The translations under genes were made by a program, and so were the position numbers. Positions 21,719-29,275 of a stretch of DNA of 29,275 nt are shown piece by piece. Numbering within the stretch: the stretch's first letter is position 1; the number at the start of each line of letters is the position of its first letter. Source of the stretch: JACMQW01 sp964536965 (GTDB taxonomy: Bacteria; Bdellovibrionota; UBA1018); the NCBI GenBank assembly GCA_964536965.1, contig CAZIAL010000039.1:1-29275 (forward strand). The letters run 5' to 3'. The notes beneath the pieces were generated by a model. That model searched no databases, was not told the DNA's origin, and saw only the letters and a program-made list of their open reading frames with translations.

Positions 21719-23441
21719 ACTCCGAGCCGAACCGGTCGATCGGATGCGGGCGCGCCTTACGCCGGCCCGTGCCGAAATCGTCGAGCGGGTCGGGACGAGC
21801 TTCGACTCCGTTCATCCGATCGACGATCTGGGGAATCGTCACCGGCGAATAACGGGCGGGATCCTGCTTAATGAAGGCCAGAATTCGATCGATCGCGGCC
21901 GCGGTCTGCCTCTTCGTATCGTGGAAGAGCACCACGCCGCGCGTGATTTTTCGGAGTTGCTCGATCGTATCGGCGGCGAGTTCTTCCGGATCCGGAGTCG
22001 CCCAGTCGTTGGTATCGACGCTCCAGTAGACGTGGACGAGATTCCGGCTCGCCAGGTACTTGCGCACGGTGGAATCGGAGTGCCCTTCCCCATAAGGCAG
22101 ACGAAAGAATCTCGGTCGCTCTCCGAGCACCGCTTCGAAGCGCTCGAGCGCCTCGTCGACTTCATAGCGGAGGCTCGGTCGAGAATGGACGAAGCGAGGA
22201 TGAGTGAAAGAATGCGACGCCATGGCATGACCCTCGTCGCGCGCCCGGCGCGCGGCCGCGATCTTCCGCGCGGAAAGCGGGCTCCGATGATCTACGATCG
22301 CTTTCGATAGAAGGAAAAAGGTCGCCGGGACTTGATGCTGCTTCAGCGCATCGAGAACCTGGTTCGTCGTCGTCCCGTCCGGACCGTCGTCGAACGTGAG
22401 CGCGAGCGCACCGGCGGGAAAGTTCCGGCCGATGATATTGCCTTTCGCGCCGGCGCTCGGCTTGAAAACATCGCCCCATTCGCTCTGGGGATCGCGCGAG
22501 CCCGCAGTCGCTCTCCATTCATCGCCGATGCGTTTTCCCTGGTTGCGAACCCATTCGCCGACGGAGATGCCGACTCCGTCGCGCGGAGCGAGGTTCGGGA
22601 CGGGACGGGAATCACGGCGGATACTCCGCGAGGCCGCGAGCACGAGCCCGAAATCCGCTCGGATCGTCCTTTCCGCCTCGACCGAGGCGGGATCGCAATC
22701 GGTCGCGAGTGCCTGGAATCGAAAGAGCTCCTCGCGAAGTTCCGCGAGCGCGAGCGTGCTGTAACGTGGATCCTGCGTGCGGGAATCCAATGCGGCGCGC
22801 GCATCCGCGATAAAGTCTTCGACGACCCTGCGGACGAGCGCGGCTCCGACGGGACGCGGCCCCCCCGCCACCCGCTGGAAAGCGTTTCGATCGTCGCGCG
22901 CGGCGGCGGTCATCGCGGCCCGTAGCCGAATGCCGAACTCCCCGAGCGTGAGGCCGATTAAATCTTCTTTCAGCAGTCGGAGCGCCTGCAGCTCGGCGTA
23001 GGTATTCGAACGCGCGATCATCTGCGGGAGCACAAATCCTCGGCGGACCCAGGAGTTGTACTCTCCCACCAGGCGCCTCGCCTGGACGGTCGCATCCCCG
23101 AGCGCGACCGCCAGCGCCGCCGTCCTTTCGGCGGAAGTCAGCTGACGGAAATCATCGGCCCAGGCCGCCGTGATCGTGCCCGCGGCGACTTGTTCGCGGA
23201 GCCACCCTGCGAGGTCGATCGCCGTCTCGCCCACTCCCGCTTCGTCCAGGATTCCCGACTGCAGCGTACAGCTCACTCCAAGCGAAGCTGCCTCCGAAGC
23301 GAGCGTGCGCGCCGGAGAAGGAGAAGTCGTTGCGCATCCGGACGCTCCCACAACGAGGAACAGACCCAGAGCGAGCGCCACGAGGTCGGCGGACGACTCG
23401 CCCACGCGCGACCGGATGTTCGGATTCGGAAACCACACCAT
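21717..23441 (-). CDS. NodB-type polysaccharide deacetylase, probable lipoprotein with extra N-terminal domain
   Basis: I chose ATG 23441 (574 residues) because GAGGGAGAG precedes it; ATG 23465 would add 8 residues. The N-terminus has a hydrophobic segment ending VVGASGC (Cys36), a plausible lipobox. Residues about 50-320 form a helical region with no recognised family. The NodB domain follows with its motifs: TFDDGP (Asp351/Asp352), SHSFTHP (His410/His414, metal ligands), RLPYG (Arg447), DTNDW (476-480) and LFHD (His507). The catalytic and metal residues are complete, so it should remove N-acetyl groups from a polysaccharide at the envelope, most likely peptidoglycan. In predatory Bdellovibrio such enzymes modify prey wall, but that link is only suggestive here. 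It is monocistronic by layout, about 108 bases upstream of the receiver/PilZ-like cluster. Confidence 0.9.
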   Translation of the reverse strand: MVWFPNPNIRSRVGESSADLVALALGLFLVVGASGCATTSPSPARTLASEAASLGVSCTLQSGILDEAGVGETAIDLAGWLREQVAAGTITAAWADDFRQLTSAERTAALAVALGDATVQARRLVGEYNSWVRRGFVLPQMIARSNTYAELQALRLLKEDLIGLTLGEFGIRLRAAMTAAARDDRNAFQRVAGGPRPVGAALVRRVVEDFIADARAALDSRTQDPRYSTLALAELREELFRFQALATDCDPASVEAERTIRADFGLVLAASRSIRRDSRPVPNLAPRDGVGISVGEWVRNQGKRIGDEWRATAGSRDPQSEWGDVFKPSAGAKGNIIGRNFPAGALALTFDDGPDGTTTNQVLDALKQHQVPATFFLLSKAIVDHRSPLSARKIAAARRARDEGHAMASHSFTHPRFVHSRPSLRYEVDEALERFEAVLGERPRFFRLPYGEGHSDSTVRKYLASRNLVHVYWSVDTNDWATPDPEELAADTIEQLRKITRGVVLFHDTKRQTAAAIDRILAFIKQDPARYSPVTIPQIVDRMNGVEARPDPLDDFGTGRRKARPHPIDRFGSE

Positions 23442-23608
23442 TTCTCGATCTCTCCCTCTCTTCATCTATTTTGCCCTAACTTGGCGCCGGGACGCGCAGA
23501 CATTCGAGGTAAGAGATTTTTCATCGCGGAGCGTCCTGAATTCGGCTTGTAATTCCGTCAAATATTCGCCACGTTGGGGGCATTCAAACTTCCTAAGGAG
23601 ATGACTGA

Positions 23609-24922
23609 ATGTTCGCTAGAAAAAATTCGACCGCGTTTCTCGTAATCGTTGGCACCGCTCTGACGAGTTCCTCGGCATTCGCCGCGGGATTTGAAAAATC
23701 CCTGATGTGGTCCGCCGAATCGGCCGGACAAGCCGGAGCCGTGATCAGCACGACCGAAGGCGCGGAATCCCTCTACTTTAACCCCGCAGGTCTGGCGAAC
23801 TCGACGGCCGCCGGCGAAGTATCGCTGAACTTTTCCCCGACCTTCTCGAAATTTTCGGGCGCGAACCCTTTCCAGAACAACACCACCGACAGCACCCCGG
23901 GTGCGGTCGACGGAAAACAGGGATTCTCCCCGATCATGGGGGCACTCGTTTCTTTCAAGCCAACCTCCCAGCTTGGGATCGGTGCCGGCTATTATGTTTC
24001 CGGCGGCACGAAATCCAAGTACGAAGGGCTGAACTACACGAACGTTTCGGCCGCCAACGACTATCAGCTTTCGCCGACGGTCGAAACGGACCTCGCGATC
24101 ACCGAGGTGGCTCTCGGAGCCGGCTACGAAGTGATGCCGGGACTGCGCTTCGGTGCCGCGCTTCGGATGATCATGGTCGATGCGGACTTCTCGACCGCGG
24201 GCGTGGTCGCCGCTGCGGGGAACAATCCGGCCACCGCGATTTCGAACGTCACGATCAGCGACATTAAGGCGACGCGCTACAACGCTTACAAACTGGGCTT
24301 CCAGTATGACAACCCAGAGCATACCTGGGGCGTCGGCGCGAACTACCGTTCGGGGGTGAAATTCATCGCAAACGGCACCACGAGCGGAAACTTCGAGCAA
24401 GCGACCGGTGCACCGACGGCCATGACCGGCGGAACGGCCGACCTGGAAAACACCTTTCCGCAGCAGTTCGTGATCGGCGGATATTCGAAAGTGACTCCGA
24501 TGCTCCGGATCTCTCCGGAATACAGCTACACGAACTATTCCAAGAACAAGGTTCTCGCGATTCGCGGAACGGTGAACGGAACCGCGCTTTCCAACATCAC
24601 CCAGAACTGGAAGAACCAGCATATCGGTCGCCTCGGGTTCGAATACGGCGGCGCGAATGCGATGCCGATTCGTTTCGGCTACGCCTACACCTCGCAGGTC
24701 ACGCCTTCCGACCGCGTGCGTAGCACGTTCGCGAGCCCAGGCTCCGGACATGCGATCGCGGCCGGAACGGGCATGATGCTCGGCGGAAACATCGACGTCG
24801 ATGTCGCCGGCGAATACTCCTTCGCGAAGGGCAAAGGCACGAACTCCCCGGAAGTCGCTTCCGAATACGAGTTCAAGAGCCGCGCATTCGCCGCTCACCT
24901 GAGCGCGAAGTATAAGTTCTAA
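23609..24922 (+). CDS. FadL/OmpP1-family outer-membrane transporter
   Basis: The 437-residue product is a FadL-type barrel, a channel for long-chain fatty acids or other hydrophobic compounds across the outer membrane. A signal peptide (about 1-25) is followed by AGFEKSLMWSAESAGQAGA and the family motif YFNPAGLA (Asn58-Pro-Ala-Gly61) of the N-terminal plug region. Strands such as LGIGAGYYVSGG, LRFGAALRMIMVDADF and IRFGYAYTSQ build the barrel, which ends in AKYKF with the terminal Phe. AAGGAG at 23595-23600 is a strong ribosome site for ATG 23609. The gene has its own upstream region of 167 bases, shared with the divergent deacetylase gene, and a strong terminator behind it, so it is probably transcribed alone. 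The actual ligand is not visible. Confidence 0.93.
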   Translation: MFARKNSTAFLVIVGTALTSSSAFAAGFEKSLMWSAESAGQAGAVISTTEGAESLYFNPAGLANSTAAGEVSLNFSPTFSKFSGANPFQNNTTDSTPGAVDGKQGFSPIMGALVSFKPTSQLGIGAGYYVSGGTKSKYEGLNYTNVSAANDYQLSPTVETDLAITEVALGAGYEVMPGLRFGAALRMIMVDADFSTAGVVAAAGNNPATAISNVTISDIKATRYNAYKLGFQYDNPEHTWGVGANYRSGVKFIANGTTSGNFEQATGAPTAMTGGTADLENTFPQQFVIGGYSKVTPMLRISPEYSYTNYSKNKVLAIRGTVNGTALSNITQNWKNQHIGRLGFEYGGANAMPIRFGYAYTSQVTPSDRVRSTFASPGSGHAIAAGTGMMLGGNIDVDVAGEYSFAKGKGTNSPEVASEYEFKSRAFAAHLSAKYKF

Positions 24923-24933
24923 GGAATTCGGAT

Positions 24934-24960
24934 CGAAGGGGCTCCGCGGAGCTCCCTTCG
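24934..24960 (+). other. GC-rich hairpin before the terminator
   Basis: CGAAGGG pairs with CCCTTCG, continued inward by GCTCC/GGAGC with one bulged T. It lies 12 bases behind the FadL-family stop codon and has no T-tract of its own. It may protect the 3' end of the message or assist the terminator that follows. Confidence 0.5.
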
Positions 24961-24972
24961 AAAGAGAACTCA

Positions 24973-25011
24973 GGGCCTGGCGGGAATTTCCCGCCGGGCC
25001 CTTTCTTTTTT
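24973..25011 (+). terminator. Rho-independent terminator of the FadL-family gene
   Basis: GGGCCTGGCGGG pairs with CCCGCCGGGCCC (one T-G pair) around AATTT, followed directly by TTTCTTTTTT at 25002-25011. Stem strength and T-run make this a textbook intrinsic terminator on the plus strand. Confidence 0.93.
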
Positions 25012-25081
25012 CCGAGGATTCCACCTCCAGCCCCCCACATGAAATGGAAAAGCCGGGCCATCCAGCGTAAGCTCAGCCCGA

Positions 25082-25459
25082 ATGCCGCGTCCGCTGGATC
25101 CCCTCACTCGCGCTCTACTCGTCACGGTCGGCGGCGTTTCGCTCTTACTCGGAGTGGCGGGGATATTCCTTCCGCTCCTGCCCACGACGCCTTTCGTCCT
25201 GCTCACGGCCGCTTGCTTCGCGCGTTCATCGCCGCGATTCCACCTCTGGCTGACCGAACACGAGCACTTCGGACCCATGATTCGCGATTGGAACGAACGC
25301 GGCGCGATTCCCCGTTTTGCGAAAACCGTCGCCTTGGTCGGCATCGTTTTCTCGCTCTGGAGCGTCTGGACGAAGTTTCCGTCCCTCGCGGGACAGATCG
25401 CGGCGACCGTCATTCTGGTCGCCGCGCTTACCTATGTGCTGACGCGGCCGAACGCCTAG
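25082..25459 (+). CDS. ybaN: YbaN/DUF454-family inner-membrane protein
   Basis: The 125-residue product matches the YbaN (DUF454) family along its whole length. It has a first membrane helix with GVAGIFLPLLPTTPFVLLTAACFARSSPRFHLWL (family core, about 24-57), then HEHFGPMIRDW (60-70), and two further hydrophobic helices (about 83-97 and 105-120). Length equals the usual family size. Its biochemical role is not established in general. The ribosome site before ATG 25082 is poor, so the true start could vary slightly. It is separated from the FadL gene by a strong terminator, so it needs its own promoter. It converges with the permease gene on the other strand, with 13 bases between the stop codons. 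Confidence 0.92.
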   Translation: MPRPLDPLTRALLVTVGGVSLLLGVAGIFLPLLPTTPFVLLTAACFARSSPRFHLWLTEHEHFGPMIRDWNERGAIPRFAKTVALVGIVFSLWSVWTKFPSLAGQIAATVILVAALTYVLTRPNA

Positions 25460-25472
25460 CTCGGGCGCGGGT

Positions 25473-27302
25473 CTATCGGGTGCCGGCCGCGAGTTTCGAG
25501 TTCTTGTAACCGTAGAGGAAATAAATCGCGAGGCCGACCGCGAGCCAGATTCCGAAACGGACCCAGTTCACCCAGCCCAGCTCCGTCATCAGGTAGCCCG
25601 TCGAAGCGGCGCCGAGCACGGGAACGAGCGAGTAATTCTTCCGGAATCCGATTCCGACGAGCGCGGCCATCGCTCCGAGGTATCCGAGCAGCGGGATTCG
25701 ATGCTTGAAGACATCCCATCCTCTTTCGTCCGGATATGCGGGATCGACGCCCTGGAAAACGGCCGTGAAAAAGTGACGAATCGAGTCCGGACTCATCACC
25801 TGGATGGTGGCGAGCGCCGCGAGCAGGAGCGCGGGAAAGATCCACTTCGCGTTGTAATACGGAATTCGGAACTGGCCGGGAATCTTCGGGCGATGCGGAT
25901 CCATCTGGAGCACCCCGATGCAGACGAGAAAGAAAGCGGCGAGCGTTCCGATCGAGGTCAGGTCCGTGACTTCGGTCAGGTTCATGAAGAGACAAGGGAT
26001 CCCGACGAGGAAGCCCGTCACGATCGTCGAAAACGAAGGCGTCCGGAACCTTGGATGGACCTTCGAGAAGACCTTCGGCAGGAGGCCATCGCGGCTCATC
26101 GCCATCCAGATCCGGGGCTGGCCGAGCTGGAACACGAGCAGGACCGTAAAGAGCGCGATCACCGCGGAAATCGCGATGACTCCCGAGATCCAGTTCACTC
26201 CCGCGCCTTCCGGCCCGAAAACGTAGGCGAGCGGATCGCCGACGCCGAGTGTGGAAAATGGCACCATCCCGGTCAGCACGAGCGCGACCATGATGTAGAG
26301 GACTGTGCAGATGATGAGCGAGTAGATCATCGCTCGCGGCAGATCGCGCTGGGGATTCTTGCACTCCTCGGCCGTCGTCGAGATCGCATCGAAACCGATA
26401 TAGGCGAAGAACACCCCCGATACGCCCTTCATGACGCCGGAAATCCCATTCGGCATGAAGGGATTCCAGTTCTCGGGCTTGATGAAAAACGCACCCACGC
26501 CGATGACGAGGGCGAGGACGAGGAGCTTCAGGAGCACCATGAAGTTCGAAACGCGCTTGGACTCCTGGATTCCGATGTAAACGACGGTCGTCACAAGGAC
26601 GACGGAAAGGAGCGCCGGAAGATCGGCGATCATCGGCATGCCGAAGAGCTGGGGCGCGGTCGTGAAAGCGGTGTACCCGTCGAGCTGACTTCCCGAAATC
26701 CCGCGCGTCGTCACGTCGGCGAGCGCGACGCCTTCGGAGAGGAGGGTCGACACGGCCGCGTGCGCGCGCGAGGCCGAGAGGTAATCCATCGAAAAATGGA
26801 GCGGGAACTGGATCCCGTAACCGGAGAGCATGCTTGTGAAGTAATCGCTCCAGGAAATCGCGACGGCGATATTTCCGATCGCGTATTCCATCAGGAGATC
26901 CCAGCCGATGATCCAGGCGAGGAGTTCGCCGAGCGTCGCGTAAGCGTAAGTATAGGCCGAGCCGGAGACCGGCAGCTGGGATGCGAATTCGGCGTAACAG
27001 TAGGCGGAGAAGCCGCAGGCGATGGCGGTGAAGATAAAGAGAAAGACGACTCCCGGGCCCCCGTTCGCGGCCGCGGTTCCGATCGTCGAGAAAATACCCG
27101 CGCCGATGATGGCGGCGATTCCGAGCGAAGTAAGATCGAGGACGCCTAAACTGCGCCGAAGCCCCGTGCCACTTCCATCGACGGGGAGATGCCCTTCGGG
27201 ATGGACCTGCGAGTCACGAACGATATCCGTGATCGACTTCCTGCGAAAAAGGGAACTGAGCAAGCCGGGCGAGCCAGAATTCGAAGCGGTATTGGACGAC
27301 AT
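25473..27302 (-). CDS. APC-family amino acid permease (cationic amino acid transporter type)
   Basis: The 609-residue protein is an inner-membrane secondary transporter of the APC superfamily. A cytoplasmic N-terminus with HPEGHLPVDGSGTGLRRSLGVLDL precedes the first helix, whose AAIIGAGIFSTIG is the unwound substrate-binding motif. Further signatures are YCYAEFASQLPVSGSAYTYAY, GVFFAYIGFDAISTTAEECKNPQRDLP, and a C-terminal PGQFRIPYY segment. About 12-14 helices are expected, as in the CAT/YfnA-like subgroup. The C-terminal half has an extra loop (about 505-535). Substrate is unknown, likely cationic or branched amino acids. AGGGG lies 9 bases upstream of ATG 27302. It is divergent from a clear paralogue, with 75 bases between the start codons. 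Confidence 0.93.
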   Translation of the reverse strand: MSSNTASNSGSPGLLSSLFRRKSITDIVRDSQVHPEGHLPVDGSGTGLRRSLGVLDLTSLGIAAIIGAGIFSTIGTAAANGGPGVVFLFIFTAIACGFSAYCYAEFASQLPVSGSAYTYAYATLGELLAWIIGWDLLMEYAIGNIAVAISWSDYFTSMLSGYGIQFPLHFSMDYLSASRAHAAVSTLLSEGVALADVTTRGISGSQLDGYTAFTTAPQLFGMPMIADLPALLSVVLVTTVVYIGIQESKRVSNFMVLLKLLVLALVIGVGAFFIKPENWNPFMPNGISGVMKGVSGVFFAYIGFDAISTTAEECKNPQRDLPRAMIYSLIICTVLYIMVALVLTGMVPFSTLGVGDPLAYVFGPEGAGVNWISGVIAISAVIALFTVLLVFQLGQPRIWMAMSRDGLLPKVFSKVHPRFRTPSFSTIVTGFLVGIPCLFMNLTEVTDLTSIGTLAAFFLVCIGVLQMDPHRPKIPGQFRIPYYNAKWIFPALLLAALATIQVMSPDSIRHFFTAVFQGVDPAYPDERGWDVFKHRIPLLGYLGAMAALVGIGFRKNYSLVPVLGAASTGYLMTELGWVNWVRFGIWLAVGLAIYFLYGYKNSKLAAGTR

Positions 27303-27305
27303 TAA

Positions 27306-27334
27306 TTGACACCCCTATTCATCCAAAATAGACA
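27306..27334 (+). promoter_or_regulatory. Candidate promoter in the divergent permease gap
   Basis: A perfect -35 hexamer TTGACA at 27306-27311 is followed after 17 bases by TAGACA at 27329-27334, which matches the -10 consensus at only three positions. A start near 27341 would leave a leader of about 37 bases before the plus-strand permease. The gap is AT-rich compared with its surroundings, as expected for a promoter region. Confidence 0.35.
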
Positions 27335-27377
27335 TGAATCTAAACGATTAAAACGAAAAACTCAGGAAAGGGACCCC

Positions 27378-28931
27378 ATGAGTCTTTTTATCAGGAAAGA
27401 TCTCGATCGGCTGATCGCCGATGCGAACGATCCGAAACTCGCCGAAGGCGGACATGCCGGCGCGAAACTCCAGCGCCATCTTTCCGCATGGAATCTCGCG
27501 ATGCTCGGAATCGGCGCCATCATCGGAGCCGGAATTTTTTCCCTCACGGGGATGGCGGCGGCGAACTACGCGGGTCCCGCGATCGTCTACAGCTTTGCGA
27601 TCGGCGGCATTCTCTGCGCGTTCGCCGGACTCTGCTACGCGGAGATGGCCTCGATGGTCCCCGTCGCGGGCTCGGCTTACGCCTACTCCTACGCGACGAT
27701 GGGCGAATTCATCGCCTGGATCATCGGCTGGGATCTGATTCTCGAGTACGCATTCGGTGCGGTGACGGTCTCCGCGGCGTGGTCCGGATACTTCGTCTCG
27801 CTGCTGACGAAGACGCTCGGCATGGAAGCTTCCGACACCGCGCTCCGGCTGACCAAGGGACCTTGGGAAACCGTGACGCTTCTCGACGGCTCGGTCGTTT
27901 CCGGCATGTGGAACTTACCTGCGAGCTTCATCGCCCTTTTCACGTCCTGGGTTTTGTTCCGCGGGATCAAAGAGTCGGCGACGATGAACAACATCATCGT
28001 TTTCGTGAAGGTCTTCATCATCCTCGCTTTCATCGTCCTCGGGTGGGGCGTCGTCGATTCGATGAACTGGGTGGCGAATCCCGAAGCGTCGGGACTTTCG
28101 AAACTCGTGCCGCCCGTCTCGATGGTTACGCGCCATGGACAGGAATACTCGAGCTTCGGCTGGCCCGGAGTCCTCACGGGCGCCGGCGTCGTCTTCTTCG
28201 CCTACATCGGTTTCGACGCGGTCTCCACGACGGCGCAGGAAGCCAAGAATCCCCAGCGCGATCTTCCGATCGGGATTCTCTCTTCGCTCGTCATCTGCAC
28301 GGTCATCTATATCCTGATGTCCCTCGTGATGACCGGGGTCGTGAACTATAAGGACCTTGCGGTGCCGGATCCGGTCGCCGTCGGAGTTGACCGCATCATC
28401 GCCCTTCGGGGCTGGAGCGAAGGCGCCGGCAAATCCCTCGCGTTCTTCGTGAAATTCGGAGCGCTCGCGGGTCTCACTTCGGTCATCCTCGTGATGATGC
28501 TCGGTCAAACGCGCGTCTTCTACGCGATGGCGAAAGACGGGCTCCTGCCTTGGTTCGACCGCGTCCACCCGAAACACGGAACGCCTGGCTCCGCCACGAT
28601 CATCACCGGAATCTTCGTCGCGCTCTGCGGCGGGGTGATGCCGATGGCGCTCGTCGGGGAACTCGTTTCGATCGGAACGCTCCTCGCGTTCGTGCTCGTC
28701 TGCCTGGCGATTCCTATCCTTCGCATCCGCGAACCGAATCGTCATCGTCCGTTCCGCGTGCCGGCCTTCTGGTTCGTCTCGCTGGCCGGCGCGGGCGCAT
28801 GTCTCTGGGTCATGACGGGACTACCGCTGGATACCTGGCTGCGACTGGCCGTATGGCTGGCGATCGGATTCGCCATCTATTTCCTTTACGGAAAAAAACA
28901 CAGCAAGCTGCAGAAGTCCGTCGGGAACTAA
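27378..28931 (+). CDS. APC-family amino acid permease (paralogue of the divergent gene)
   Basis: ATG 27378 is preferred because AGGAAAGGGA (27364-27373) stands just upstream and the frame upstream of it is poor in coding character. The 517-residue product is an APC permease: GAIIGAGIFSLTG in the first helix, CYAEMASMVPVAGSAYAYSY, VVFFAYIGFDAVSTTAQEAKNPQRDLP and a C-terminal HRPFRVPAFW segment. It parallels the divergent permease along most of its length, and both end with WLA-G-AIYFLYG followed by a Lys/Ser-rich tail, so they arose by duplication. It lacks the extra C-terminal loop of its partner. Substrate is unknown. A strong terminator follows at 28958. Confidence 0.93.
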   Translation: MSLFIRKDLDRLIADANDPKLAEGGHAGAKLQRHLSAWNLAMLGIGAIIGAGIFSLTGMAAANYAGPAIVYSFAIGGILCAFAGLCYAEMASMVPVAGSAYAYSYATMGEFIAWIIGWDLILEYAFGAVTVSAAWSGYFVSLLTKTLGMEASDTALRLTKGPWETVTLLDGSVVSGMWNLPASFIALFTSWVLFRGIKESATMNNIIVFVKVFIILAFIVLGWGVVDSMNWVANPEASGLSKLVPPVSMVTRHGQEYSSFGWPGVLTGAGVVFFAYIGFDAVSTTAQEAKNPQRDLPIGILSSLVICTVIYILMSLVMTGVVNYKDLAVPDPVAVGVDRIIALRGWSEGAGKSLAFFVKFGALAGLTSVILVMMLGQTRVFYAMAKDGLLPWFDRVHPKHGTPGSATIITGIFVALCGGVMPMALVGELVSIGTLLAFVLVCLAIPILRIREPNRHRPFRVPAFWFVSLAGAGACLWVMTGLPLDTWLRLAVWLAIGFAIYFLYGKKHSKLQKSVGN

Positions 28932-29182
28932 CCCGCGTCTACAGCCCAACTTTTCGACCCCGTCCGGAGAGATTCTTCGGGCGGGGTTTTTCGTTTGGGT
29001 CGTCGTTTCAAGCGCTTGAAACGCAAACCGAGCGCAATCACCGCGCGAAGAAGGGAGAGTAATCCGCGACACGCTCCCAAAACGCCCGCGGCGATTCCGT
29101 GAATCCAGACGAAAAGAATCGATGCAGAAAAATCACGGCGCCCTCCCCAGCGTTCGAGCGCGCACCGGAGATTGCGATCCAT
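28928..29182 (-). CDS. Doubtful small membrane protein
   Basis: This 84-codon minus-strand frame encodes a hydrophobic stretch of about 34 residues (SILFVWIHGIAAGV... to IALGL) followed by a very basic segment (RFKRLKRRPKRK), a plausible inner-membrane topology. Against it, there is no clear ribosome site at ATG 29182, and the frame runs through the permease terminator and a 20-bp palindrome and ends inside the permease stop region. I recognise no family. It may be a chance frame in a non-coding gap. Confidence 0.25.
   Translation of the reverse strand: MDRNLRCALERWGGRRDFSASILFVWIHGIAAGVLGACRGLLSLLRAVIALGLRFKRLKRRPKRKTPPEESLRTGSKSWAVDAG
28958..28991 (+). terminator. Rho-independent terminator of the plus-strand permease
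   Basis: CCCCGTCCGGAG pairs with TTTCGGGCGGGG-type sequence (stem CCCCGTCCGGAG/CTTCGGGCGGGG with G-U pairs) around AGATT, followed by TTTTT at 28987-28991. It lies 27 bases behind the stop codon. Confidence 0.9.
29004..29023. promoter_or_regulatory. Perfect 20-bp palindrome
   Basis: CGTTTCAAGC followed directly by GCTTGAAACG forms an uninterrupted 20-bp palindrome just behind the permease terminator. Such symmetry fits a binding site for a dimeric regulator. If the doubtful minus-strand small ORF is real, the palindrome lies within its coding sequence. Confidence 0.45.
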
Positions 29183-29204
29183 CGGGGTGCGGGGAAATTT
29201 ACAC

Positions 29205-29223
29205 GCCTCCCGAGTTGGGAGGC
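29205..29223 (+). promoter_or_regulatory. Hairpin enclosing a ribosome binding site
   Basis: GCCTCCC (29205-29211) pairs with GGGAGGC (29217-29223) around GAGTT. The right arm contains GGGAGG, which stands 5 bases before ATG 29228. If that ATG is used, the hairpin would hide its ribosome site and could control translation. Confidence 0.4.
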
Positions 29224-29227
29224 CAGG

Positions 29228-29275
29228 ATGGCCGATTTCAAGGGTCCCAGTGCGCAGGATGCGCAGCGAGCGGAG
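29228..29275 (+). CDS. Probable start of a gene cut by the right edge
   Basis: ATG 29228 follows GGGAGG with a 5-base spacer and opens a frame that is still open at the last base (MADFKGPSAQDAQRAE). Only 16 codons are visible. There is no signal peptide, and no family can be assigned. It is supported mainly by the strong ribosome site. Confidence 0.45.
   Translation, partial: MADFKGPSAQDAQRAE

Noticed and set aside
23442..23608. Promoter for the FadL-family gene at TTGTAA/AATATT (23547-23566)
   Set aside because: The spacing between the two hexamers is only 8 bases, so they cannot serve as a -35/-10 pair.
23558..25024. Minus-strand frame of 488 codons opposite the FadL-family gene
   Set aside because: The plus strand has signal peptide, NPAG motif, ribosome site and terminator. 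The antisense product is Arg/Gly/Val-rich with no domain and crosses the terminator.

Overview
The window looks like a chromosomal segment of a Gram-negative bacterium with about 60% GC (judged by eye). Signs of an outer membrane are two beta-barrel proteins ending in Phe, one of them FadL-like, several Sec signal peptides, two candidate lipoproteins and a bacterial alpha-2-macroglobulin coupled to penicillin-binding protein 1C. The many secreted orphans and the unusual receiver/PilZ-like proteins would suit a Bdellovibrionota/Oligoflexia-type lineage. That placement is inference; no marker gene here fixes it. There is no rRNA, CRISPR array, insertion sequence or phage gene.

Layout. (1) 1-4074: a complete tRNA-Leu(GAG), then four small exported proteins of unknown function. 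The first is made almost wholly of 26-residue tandem repeats. The second is a small Cys-containing protein. The third and fourth have possible Cys/His enzyme signatures (a permuted NlpC/P60-like layout and a protein-glutaminase-like layout). A fifth exported orphan ends the run. (2) 4209-6508: a possible 29-codon leader ORF, an outer-membrane barrel and a CotH-type kinase-like envelope protein, tightly spaced. (3) 6569-8784: a membrane PAS histidine kinase and a single-domain response regulator, overlapping at TGATG. (4) 8781-17853, minus strand: alpha-2-macroglobulin, pbpC and a class I/II aminotransferase with overlapping start/stop codons, read as an envelope-defence and peptidoglycan-repair operon. 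(5) 17919-21608, minus strand: three linked genes with receiver-like N-termini, two of which share a PilZ-like C-terminal domain and tail; this is the most novel-looking module. (6) 21717-23441, minus: a NodB polysaccharide deacetylase with a long unassigned N-terminal region. (7) 23609-25459, plus: a FadL-family porin with a strong terminator, then a YbaN/DUF454 membrane protein. (8) 25473-28931: two paralogous APC amino-acid permeases, divergently transcribed from a 75-bp gap. The right edge holds a terminator, a perfect 20-bp palindrome and the probable first codons of a gene that runs out of the window.

Functionally, much of the window serves the cell envelope: peptidoglycan synthesis and modification (PBP1C, NodB deacetylase), protease trapping (alpha-2-macroglobulin), outer-membrane transport (FadL, barrel), possible extracytoplasmic phosphorylation (CotH), sensing (kinase/regulator, receiver/PilZ-like module) and amino-acid uptake.
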